NCBI GenBank assembly: GCA_949128015.1
Contig: CASBRC010000012.1
Span: forward strand, 1-7,224
DNA: 7,224 bases
Reading direction: 5' to 3'
Source: Synechococcales cyanobacterium PMM_0003
Lineage (GTDB): Bacteria; Cyanobacteriota; Cyanobacteriia; Pseudanabaenales; Pseudanabaenaceae
Shown here: in pieces, positions 1-5,748 of the stretch
Numbering within the stretch: position 1 is the stretch's first letter
How the letters are laid out: every line of letters begins with the position of its first letter
Notes under the pieces: model-generated
Database searches by the model: none
Seen by the model: only the letters and a program-made list of their open reading frames with translations
Told to the model about the DNA's origin: nothing
Made by a program: the position numbers and the translations under genes

Positions 1-315
1 ACAACCCACTCACCTCAAGTTCTTAGTAACGTCAAAAAAGAGAACGTATTTATTGTTGAAGACTTTCAAGTGTATCCTGCCGATGCTCATACATTTGGGC
101 GAGATAGTAACTCGATTTTGTCTGAGTTAATGGGAGTTTCTGAAAGACCAGAGGAAATCCAAAATCGTCTGACAGAATGCTTATATAAAATAGATGATGG
201 TCAGATTGATGAAGCCAAAATAATGCTTCGTGAACTGTCTGAGTTAATTGGACAAAACGATTCTGAAATTGTTAAGGCAAATACTCTGATTAGTTTTCTG
301 TCTAAGGTAAAATGA
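1..315 (+). CDS. ptuA: PtuA-like AAA/ABC-type ATPase of a Septu or retron Ec78-like defence system, C-terminal part only
   Basis: The reading frame is open from the first base and ends at TGA 313-315, giving 104 residues. The gene therefore starts upstream of the window. A GTG at position 70 could be mistaken for a start, but conserved sequence lies before it. The visible part opens with TTHSPQVL, the H-loop (switch histidine) that follows Walker B in SMC/RecF/OLD-like ATPases. Next come a beta strand (NVFIVED) and the segment TFGRDSNSILSELMGVSERP, characteristic of ATPases paired with TIGR02646-type HNH nucleases. An acidic helical tail (about residues 55-104) follows. In known Septu systems PtuA assembles into an ATPase oligomer that binds and restrains the PtuB nuclease. 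Walker A and B lie outside the window, so intactness cannot be judged. The stop overlaps the ptuB start as ATGA, implying translational coupling. Whether a reverse transcriptase lies upstream is not visible. Confidence 0.82.
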   Translation, partial: TTHSPQVLSNVKKENVFIVEDFQVYPADAHTFGRDSNSILSELMGVSERPEEIQNRLTECLYKIDDGQIDEAKIMLRELSELIGQNDSEIVKANTLISFLSKVK

Positions 316-941
316 AAAAGATCGTAAAACAATCAGAGCCACGATCTCTTGTAGAACATCGATCGCAGTCTAATGCCAACTATGACAACTATCCAGACAA
401 AGATAAACTCAGGGAATCTTTACTAAAAGAACAAGGATATATCTGTTGTTACTGTATGAGTCGTATTACATCTGAACAGATGAAAATAGAACACTGGCAA
501 CCTCAGACAAAATATACAGCTTTACAACTCGATTATAGAAATTTGCTGGGTGCTTGTAATGGTAATCAAGGAGCGCGTCCTCAAAATCAACATTGTGACA
601 CCAGAAAAAGTAATATTGAAATCACCATTAATCCAATTGAAGGTGACAAAAACTGTGAAAACTTAGTTAAATATCGTTCTGATGGTGAAATTTATTCTGA
701 TGATGCATCTATAAATCACGATTTGAATGAGACTTTAAATCTAAATCTTGGTTTTTTGAAGAAAAATCGTAAAGAGGCTCTTGATGTCGTGATTCGCAAA
801 CTTGATGAGAAATTTTCAAATAAAACTTGGTCTAAAATCACTAGACAAAAAGAAATAGACAAGTTGAATACAAGAGATGAAAATGGTTTCTACGATGTGT
901 ATTGCCAGTTTATAGTTTCGTACTTGAAATCCAAGTCGTAG
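312..941 (+). CDS. ptuB: PtuB-like HNH endonuclease (TIGR02646 family), Septu/retron-associated effector
   Basis: This 209-residue cytoplasmic protein has the length and layout of PtuB/TIGR02646 nucleases. The N-terminus (SLVEHR, then a YDNYPDKDKLRESLLKEQG stretch) matches the family opening. The HNH/zinc-finger core follows: C45-x2-C48 (ICCYC), E60-H61 (the IEHW box with the candidate catalytic His), N77 (LDYRNLL), and C82 with C95 (HCDTRKSN) as the likely second zinc pair. All key residues are present, so the nuclease looks intact. The C-terminal half (about 110-209) is helical and charged, probably the partner-binding region. In Septu and in retron Ec78, PtuB is the DNA- or tRNA-cleaving toxin controlled by PtuA; which target is cut here cannot be told. 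The ATG shares ATGA with the ptuA stop. The coding DNA is A/T-rich and lacks complete HIP1 sites, unlike chlG or sufD, suggesting acquisition by transfer. The stop codon's final G begins a HIP1 octamer. Confidence 0.88.
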   Translation: MKKIVKQSEPRSLVEHRSQSNANYDNYPDKDKLRESLLKEQGYICCYCMSRITSEQMKIEHWQPQTKYTALQLDYRNLLGACNGNQGARPQNQHCDTRKSNIEITINPIEGDKNCENLVKYRSDGEIYSDDASINHDLNETLNLNLGFLKKNRKEALDVVIRKLDEKFSNKTWSKITRQKEIDKLNTRDENGFYDVYCQFIVSYLKSKS

Positions 942-956
942 CGATCGCCTAAAAGT

Positions 957-962
957 TATAAT
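957..962 (+). promoter_or_regulatory. Candidate -10 element for chlG
   Basis: TATAAT matches the sigma-70 -10 consensus exactly and lies 52 bases before the chlG ATG in the 73-base ptuB-chlG gap. No good -35 sits at the normal distance; TTGAAA at 924-929 is 27 bases upstream, which is too far. It could act as a -10-only or activator-dependent promoter. The gap is A/T-rich, so a chance match is possible. No terminator-like hairpin separates ptuB from chlG. Confidence 0.3.
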
Positions 963-1014
963 CAACGGCAAGTCTATCTAAATTTTTGTAAAGTAGCCCC
1001 TAAGATTTTAAAAT

Positions 1015-2001
1015 ATGTCCTCTCCAACCCCTGACGTACCAGCGAGCGAGTCTCGCGATGCCCGTACCCGCCAAATGCTTGGAATGAAAGGTGCGGACGT
1101 ACAAGGAGCTTCGATCTGGAAAATACGCCTACAGTTAATGAAACCAATTACGTGGATACCCCTGATGTGGGGCGTACTCTGCGGCGCTGCATCCTCTGGC
1201 GATTTTACATGGTCGATTGAAAATGTATTGCGATCGCTACTTTGTATGCTCATGTCTGGCCCCTTACTGACAGGCTACACCCAAACCATTAACGACTACT
1301 ACGATCGCGAAATTGACGCAATTAATGAACCCTATCGCCCGATCCCATCAGGCGCAATTCCACTCAATCAAGTAGTTGTTCAGATTTGGATTTTGTTATT
1401 GGGCGGGATCAGTGTGGCGACGATCCTTGATATCACCGCAGGGCATGGTGATTTTATCATTACCAAGTTAGCGGTCGGCGGTGCTTTCCTTGCCTACATC
1501 TATTCTGCACCACCTTTAAAGCTCAAGCAAAATGGTTGGCTCGGTAACTATGCCCTCGGCGCGAGTTATATCGCTTTGCCTTGGTGGGCAGGGCATGCTC
1601 TCTATGGGACTCTCAACTGGACAGTAGTAGCAGTCACCTTGTTCTATAGCCTTGCTGGTTTAGGGATTGCGGTCGTTAATGACTTTAAGAGCGTCGAAGG
1701 CGATCGCGAATTGGGACTAAACTCTTTGCCAGTTATGTTTGGTGTCCAGAAAGCAGCGCTCCTATCCGCAACTGCGATCGATGTCTTCCAAATTGGTATT
1801 GCTATTTATTTAGTTACTGTCGGCGAACAACTACTGGCTAGCTTAATTGTGCTGTTAGTGATTCCTCAGATTACCTTCCAAGATATGTACTTTTTGCGCG
1901 ATCCGCTCAAAAACGATGTGAAATATCAAGCCAGCGCTCAACCATTCCTTGTGATTGGGATGTTAGTTGCAGGGATAGCAATGGGACATGCAGGCATCTA
2001 A
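1015..2001 (+). CDS. chlG: Chlorophyll synthase ChlG (chlorophyllide esterification)
   Basis: ChlG is a polytopic membrane UbiA-superfamily prenyltransferase. It esterifies chlorophyllide a with geranylgeranyl or phytyl diphosphate (EC 2.5.1.62), the last stage of chlorophyll a synthesis, in the thylakoid membrane. The 328-residue length fits cyanobacterial ChlG. A hydrophilic N-terminus (1-36) leads into KPITWIPLMWGV (43-54). The first Asp-rich motif is N93-D94-x2-D97-x3-D101, followed by NEPYRPIPSG (104-113). YIYSAPPLKLKQNGWLGN spans 161-178. The second Asp-rich motif is D223-FKSVEG-D230-RELGLNSLPV. These two motifs bind the Mg-diphosphate, and the NEPYRPIPSG form separates chlorophyll synthases from ubiquinone or heme A prenyltransferases. 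BchG would be the bacteriochlorophyll equivalent, unlikely given the cyanobacterial context. The ATG at 1015 has no clear Shine-Dalgarno sequence, which is common in cyanobacteria. HIP1 sites at 1230 and 1700 mark it as native DNA. The gene ends inside its own terminator stem. Confidence 0.96.
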   Translation: MSSPTPDVPASESRDARTRQMLGMKGADVQGASIWKIRLQLMKPITWIPLMWGVLCGAASSGDFTWSIENVLRSLLCMLMSGPLLTGYTQTINDYYDREIDAINEPYRPIPSGAIPLNQVVVQIWILLLGGISVATILDITAGHGDFIITKLAVGGAFLAYIYSAPPLKLKQNGWLGNYALGASYIALPWWAGHALYGTLNWTVVAVTLFYSLAGLGIAVVNDFKSVEGDRELGLNSLPVMFGVQKAALLSATAIDVFQIGIAIYLVTVGEQLLASLIVLLVIPQITFQDMYFLRDPLKNDVKYQASAQPFLVIGMLVAGIAMGHAGI

Positions 2002-2036
2002 ACATAAAGGGGGCGATTTGCGTCCCCTTTATGTTT
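2000..2036 (+). terminator. Hairpin at the end of chlG
   Basis: A perfect 13-bp stem (AAACATAAAGGGG at 2000-2012 with CCCCTTTATGTTT at 2024-2036) is extended inward by G2013-T2023, C2014-G2022 and G2015-C2021, leaving a five-base loop. The left arm begins within the chlG stop codon (1999-2001). There is only a TTT at the foot and no long U tract, so it may be a moderate terminator or an mRNA 3'-end stabiliser. Confidence 0.7.
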
Positions 2037-2068
2037 GAGGAAAAACACCTTCTACAGGGTGATTTAGT

Positions 2069-2091
2069 GATGATCAAAGTTGCTTATCATC
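2069..2091. repeat. Inverted repeat upstream of the efflux adaptor gene, possible operator
   Basis: GATGAT (2069-2074) and ATCATC (2086-2091) are perfect inverted 6-bp arms separated by 11 bases, about 50 bases before the adaptor start. Efflux genes are often controlled by TetR- or MarR-type repressors binding such dyads, but no regulator gene is visible and 6-bp arms can arise by chance. Apart from this, the 2037-2137 gap holds only a 36-codon open frame, described in the findings. Confidence 0.2.
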
Positions 2092-2137
2092 TGTATGCAA
2101 GGAAAACCGATATGTCAGAGAGAATTTGCCAATATTC

Positions 2138-3409
2138 ATGATGAAACATAAAGTCCGAAGACAGCAATTGTCGATCTACCTATCTAACAAATCATTGAGC
2201 AAGAGCGCGATCGCTGTAATCGGTGCTTTGCTAGTTTCTTGTTCTACTCCTCCACAAACTGGTGGTGTGCGTGCTGTTCCAGTCCCGATTGCCTCTGTGG
2301 AGTCGGGGCTAGTCAGCGATAGCTCTGATTATGTGGCGAATTTGCAATCGCGCCAATCGGTGACGCTGCAACCGCGAGTGGATGGCTATGTGCAGGAGAT
2401 TTATGTCAAAGCAGGCGAGCGCGTTGAATCAGGCACGCCAATTTTGCGGATCGATTCTACGAAACAACAGGCGGTTGTCCAACGCTCAGTTGCATCTGTG
2501 GCAACTTCACAGGCAGATTTTGAAAGTGCTAGAGCGACGCTTGCTCAGTTACGCGCCCGTAAAGAATCAACTTTATCCAGCGTTGATTTTAACGAAAAAG
2601 AATATAAGCGCTATGCTGATCTGACAGCACAGGGCGCAACTGCTAGGCAAAAGCTTGATGAAGTTTCTAATAATTTGAGAAATGCTAGAGCCGAGTTAGG
2701 TCAAATTGATGCACAGATCAATGCTCAACAAGCTAGTATCAACAGTGCCGCTACCAGAATCGAAGAAAATCGCGCTGGTGCTGCGCAAGAAGAAGTACAG
2801 TTAGAGTTCTATACTGTGACTGCTCCTTTTGCAGGTATTGTCGGTGATATTCCCATTAAGGTTGGTGATAATGTCAGTAGCACGACGCAACTAACGACAG
2901 TAACCCAAAATCAAGTATTAGAAGTCCAAATTTCTGTTCCCATTGAAAAAGCCCCTCGATTAAAAATGGGAATGCCTGTAGAGTTATTAGATGCTCAGGA
3001 TAAACCTCTTGTCAAAGGTAATGTCGCTTTTATCTCTCCGAATATTAATCCTCAAAGTCAATCAGTTTTAGTGAAAGCTAGTTTTAATAATGGAACTAAT
3101 CAACTAAGAGCTAATCAGTTTGTGAGAGCGCGATTAATTTGGTCTTCTCGTTCTGGTGTGCTAGTGCCAACTTCGGCAATTTCACGTCTTGGCGGTCAAG
3201 ATTTTATATTTGTTGCTGAAGAGATTTCAGTCAATGGAAAACCCCAATTGATTGCTAACCAAAAACCAATCAAGTTAGGAAAAATTACTGGTAATAAGCA
3301 AGAGGTCTTAGAAGGTTTAACACCTAAAGATAAGATTGTAGTTTCTGGAATTCTGCAATTACAGAATGGTGCACCGATCGCAGCACTTGCTGAGCAGCCA
3401 AAAAAATAA
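2138..3409 (+). CDS. RND-type efflux periplasmic adaptor (HlyD/AcrA family), predicted lipoprotein
   Basis: A periplasmic membrane-fusion protein that would link an inner-membrane RND pump to a TolC-like outer-membrane channel. With the ATG at 2138 it has 423 residues. A basic N-terminus and hydrophobic stretch end in the lipobox LVSC, so C35 should be lipidated. The first lipoyl half-motif is at about 74-106 (PRVDGYVQEIYVKAGERV). A long alpha-helical hairpin spans about 107-224. The second lipoyl half is at about 225-246 (TAPFAGIVG). A beta-barrel and membrane-proximal domain follow. At the hairpin tip, RYADLTAQGATA resembles the R-x3-L-x6-S channel-docking motif of AcrA-like adaptors (R158, L162), with Ala169 in place of Ser. 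In-frame starts at TTG 2126 and ATG 2141 are alternatives; ATG 2138 or 2141 is preferred over TTG. No RND permease or outer-membrane gene adjoins it. The next gene is convergent, so the substrate and partner are unknown. Confidence 0.85.
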   Translation: MMKHKVRRQQLSIYLSNKSLSKSAIAVIGALLVSCSTPPQTGGVRAVPVPIASVESGLVSDSSDYVANLQSRQSVTLQPRVDGYVQEIYVKAGERVESGTPILRIDSTKQQAVVQRSVASVATSQADFESARATLAQLRARKESTLSSVDFNEKEYKRYADLTAQGATARQKLDEVSNNLRNARAELGQIDAQINAQQASINSAATRIEENRAGAAQEEVQLEFYTVTAPFAGIVGDIPIKVGDNVSSTTQLTTVTQNQVLEVQISVPIEKAPRLKMGMPVELLDAQDKPLVKGNVAFISPNINPQSQSVLVKASFNNGTNQLRANQFVRARLIWSSRSGVLVPTSAISRLGGQDFIFVAEEISVNGKPQLIANQKPIKLGKITGNKQEVLEGLTPKDKIVVSGILQLQNGAPIAALAEQPKK

Positions 3410-3412
3410 ACA

Positions 3413-3455
3413 AAAAAAGCTGTAGCGCATGCGAAGCATGCGCTACAGCTTTTTT
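3413..3455. terminator. Bidirectional terminator, 20-bp perfect hairpin with GAA triloop
   Basis: The arms at 3413-3432 and 3436-3455 are perfectly complementary (AAAAAAGCTGTAGCGCATGC) around the loop GAA (3433-3435). The A6 left foot and T6 right foot give a U tract on either strand. It can therefore end both the adaptor gene (stop at 3409) and the convergent transglycosylase gene (stop at 3463). The tip reads GCGAAGC (3431-3437), known as an unusually stable mini-hairpin. Confidence 0.9.
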
Positions 3456-3462
3456 GGATTTG

Positions 3463-5631
3463 TTAGAATTTAGACAAAGCATTGACATTGCTAGACTGCT
3501 GTAAGTTGGCAACCTGCTGCTGTACTGATGGAGAATATAACCGCATATAGTTCCAATAGTTACCTAAAACCTTTGACACATAATCTCTAGTTTCGTCATA
3601 GGGAATGTTATTCACAAACTCATCAGGATCGCCGACTCCCTTTGCTTCGACCCATCTACCTACCGCGCCAGGTCCTGCATTGTAACTAGCAACCGCAAGC
3701 ATCGAGTTGTTACCATAGCGACTATGTGTATAGTCTAGATACCAAGTTCCAAAATTGATATTATCTTCAGGGCTGTCGAGATTGTAATTACTTACACCCT
3801 TTTTGCTGGCAATCCATGAACCCGTATCTGGCATGATCTGCATCAGTCCGATCGCACCAGAGCGAGAGCGGATTTGCGCTTCAAAGCGGGATTCTTGACG
3901 CATCAAACCGATGACGAGGGCGGGAGAAAGTTTACGTTCATTTGCCCAGTTAGAAATCAAATCCCAATAATGGAATGGATAGAGAGAATGGATATAGGCA
4001 GGATGCTGCTTTAGTTGGACTATTTCCGCTTTTTGAGTATTGGAAACATCAATCCAATCTAGACTTTCAAGAGTTTTGATGCCAATCAGGTTATCTTTAT
4101 TGGCAACCCTTAACACGCCATCAGTGAAGATTTCTTTTGGTTCGAGATTCCGCTTGCCACGTACTTCGGTTACCCATTGAGAACGCGCATCACGATCTAG
4201 ACCGAGAACATATAGCTCTTGTAGTTTTTGTGATCCTGATGGCAAAGCCTTTCTAGCAGTAGGTAAGGCGATCGCAGGTGTAGTATAACGCGCTGTCGTA
4301 AAAGTACCCACTTGCCAACCGAGAGAACTCGCCGATCGCCAAGCGTAATAAGAATCTGGATGTTGACGGATTGTAAACTCAAAAAACTTCTTGGCTTTGG
4401 CTTTATTGCCAATTTGATTTGCCCATTTTCCTGCCCAGAAACTAGCTTCAGCAGTGGAACTCCCGTCAGGACTATTCGCGATTAATGTGTCAACGGTTGC
4501 GATCGCATTCTGGATTTGTCCACCTCGTGCTTGACCTTTAGCAATGCGCCAACGCAATTCCCCAGCATCATCACTACTGCCATAGCGACTTAACAATAAA
4601 TTGCGAGCGTCACTGGCAGCTTTGGGACTATTAAGTTTATCTTGCAAAATTGTAGACTTGATCCCTAGGGCTTCACCTGCGGTATCAGGATAGCTAGCCA
4701 CAATGCGATCAGCCGCCGCAATCGCCGCTTGTGGCGAGTCAATCTGTGTGATCCGAATTAGAGCGCGAGGCGCTTGGGGACTTTGCGGATATTGCTGGAC
4801 AACGCGATTGTAAGCGGCGATCGCAGCGCCAATTTGTTTGCCACGATGCAAGCTACGAGCGTAATTGTAAGCAGTAATTGGATTCGCGGTAGCGCGAGCA
4901 TAGGCATTTGCAGCTTTGCCAAATTCAAACTTGTTGTAATAGCCATCGGCGATCGCCCACCATTGCTCGGCAGTGAGGGTCGGTGAACTTGCCACTAGCC
5001 GATTTAAGATGGGAGCAATCTCTTTGTAATCACTAAAATAGGTCGCCATATGTGCTAGCAGATCGACTCGATTTGGAGCTTGTGCTAGTAGGCGCAGTGC
5101 AACTTCTTGCGATCGGGGATGAGCAGGAAATTTTTGTAAAAGCTGTTGGTTTTGTCCTAACGCAAACATTGCTTCGGCAGCCGCAGGGCTATCAGGAAAG
5201 TTTTTGAGGAGGCTTTCCCAAGTTGTTTTTGCAGATTGCAGATCGCGGAGTTGGGTTTGGGCTTGGGCGCGTTTGACCAGAATATAATCAGCCAAGATTG
5301 GATATTCTGTTTCTAATTTATCAAGGGCTGCGATCGCTTCACGAGGCTTGCGATTATTGAGATGGATATCGGCAATCACCAAACGAGCGCGAATGCGATC
5401 GGTGTCGGTACTACTAGAACTCTGTTGTTTTGCTTGAGTTTCTAATTTGGCAAGTCTTTGCTTGACGGGAGAATATATTAATGGATCAAAGGACTTGTCG
5501 TCTCGGTTATTCGCTAGGCTTGCATTTAAAGTCAGGTTAGACTCAGAAGAAGCCATAATTAGTGGGGCGCTAGCTCCTGCTAATGTAGCACTGAGCATAA
5601 GCACAATAGGCCAACGCATTAATTTTCTCAT
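3463..5631 (-). CDS. Secreted TPR-rich lytic murein transglycosylase (Slt70-like)
   Basis: This 722-residue protein should cleave the MurNAc-GlcNAc bond of peptidoglycan in the periplasm with 1,6-anhydro product formation. It begins with a signal peptide: basic MRKLMR, a hydrophobic stretch to about residue 27, and possible cleavage after ASA or IMA. A long helical solenoid with TPR-like repeats follows (about 77-440); pairs such as REAIAALDKLETEYP and IAAYNRVVQQYPQSP recur. A linker leads to the C-terminal SLT domain (about 558-705). The domain has the catalytic glutamate E580 in LMRQESRF, GAIGLMQIMP at 592-601, AVASYNAGPG at 646-655, and IPYDETRDYV at 676-685, all intact. The architecture parallels E. 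coli Slt70, a helical superhelix plus catalytic domain. Roles in septal or junction remodelling and wall recycling are inferred. A second in-frame ATG exists at residue 5. It is separated from sufD by a terminator and appears to have its own promoter. HIP1 sites begin at 4268, 4499, 4817, 4949 and 5330. Confidence 0.93.
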   Translation of the reverse strand: MRKLMRWPIVLMLSATLAGASAPLIMASSESNLTLNASLANNRDDKSFDPLIYSPVKQRLAKLETQAKQQSSSSTDTDRIRARLVIADIHLNNRKPREAIAALDKLETEYPILADYILVKRAQAQTQLRDLQSAKTTWESLLKNFPDSPAAAEAMFALGQNQQLLQKFPAHPRSQEVALRLLAQAPNRVDLLAHMATYFSDYKEIAPILNRLVASSPTLTAEQWWAIADGYYNKFEFGKAANAYARATANPITAYNYARSLHRGKQIGAAIAAYNRVVQQYPQSPQAPRALIRITQIDSPQAAIAAADRIVASYPDTAGEALGIKSTILQDKLNSPKAASDARNLLLSRYGSSDDAGELRWRIAKGQARGGQIQNAIATVDTLIANSPDGSSTAEASFWAGKWANQIGNKAKAKKFFEFTIRQHPDSYYAWRSASSLGWQVGTFTTARYTTPAIALPTARKALPSGSQKLQELYVLGLDRDARSQWVTEVRGKRNLEPKEIFTDGVLRVANKDNLIGIKTLESLDWIDVSNTQKAEIVQLKQHPAYIHSLYPFHYWDLISNWANERKLSPALVIGLMRQESRFEAQIRSRSGAIGLMQIMPDTGSWIASKKGVSNYNLDSPEDNINFGTWYLDYTHSRYGNNSMLAVASYNAGPGAVGRWVEAKGVGDPDEFVNNIPYDETRDYVSKVLGNYWNYMRLYSPSVQQQVANLQQSSNVNALSKF

Positions 5632-5655
5632 TCCGATACGTTCTTTATGCCCAGC

Positions 5656-5676
5656 ATCTTAACATTGTTTTAAGAT
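5656..5676. repeat. Perfect dyad overlapping the transglycosylase promoter, candidate operator
   Basis: ATCTTAA (5656-5662) and TTAAGAT (5670-5676) are perfect 7-bp inverted arms with a 7-base spacer. The first arm covers the predicted -10 and the second lies in the -10/-35 spacer, where a bound dimeric regulator would block RNA polymerase. No candidate regulator is encoded in the window. A/T-rich arms make chance occurrence possible. Confidence 0.35.
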
Positions 5677-5684
5677 CAAATCAA
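5656..5684 (-). promoter_or_regulatory. Predicted sigma-70 type promoter of the lytic transglycosylase gene
   Basis: Read on the minus strand, TTGATT (5684-5679) and TAAGAT (5661-5656) are separated by exactly 17 bases, matching -35 and -10 elements. Transcription would begin near 5649, leaving a leader of about 18 bases before the ATG at 5631. The -35 box overlaps the last two bases of the suf terminator stem, so the two units are packed tightly. Confidence 0.45.
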
Positions 5685-5735
5685 AACCGAGAAAAGAGAG
5701 GCGGCACTTCGTGCCGCCTCTCTTTTCTCGGTTTT
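5683..5735 (-). terminator. 25-bp perfect hairpin ending the sufC-sufD transcript
   Basis: The arms at 5683-5707 and 5711-5735 are fully complementary (25 bp) around three bases, which read GAA on the transcribed minus strand. The stem top is G/C-rich (GGCGGCAC) and the foot ends in TTTT on the minus strand. It lies 13 bases past the sufD stop, so it should end the suf mRNA and insulate the transglycosylase gene. The stem is far longer than a minimal terminator needs. Confidence 0.85.
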
Positions 5736-5748
5736 AGAGTTATAACAG

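Noticed and set aside
70..315. A self-contained 81-residue gene starting at GTG 70
   Set aside because: The frame is open to position 1, and the upstream codons encode the conserved TTHSPQVL H-loop, so this is the end of a larger ATPase gene.
1008..1253. Antisense open frame inside chlG
   Set aside because: It lies opposite conserved chlG codons, has no recognisable motif and looks like a shadow frame.
2046..2061. CACC-N8-GGTG inverted repeat as an operator
   Set aside because: Four-base arms are too short to distinguish from chance.
2126..2137. TTG at 2126 as the adaptor start
   Set aside because: Two ATG codons lie 12 and 15 bases downstream and leave a normal lipoprotein signal. The TTG has no properly spaced ribosome-binding site.
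4758..4986. Short open frames on both strands within the transglycosylase gene
   Set aside because: They are low-complexity shadows of the TPR-coding sequence without starts or motifs of their own.
5663..5735. Large palindrome as an insertion-sequence end or MITE
   Set aside because: No target-site duplication, no transposase and no paired terminal repeat is visible. Terminator function explains its position.
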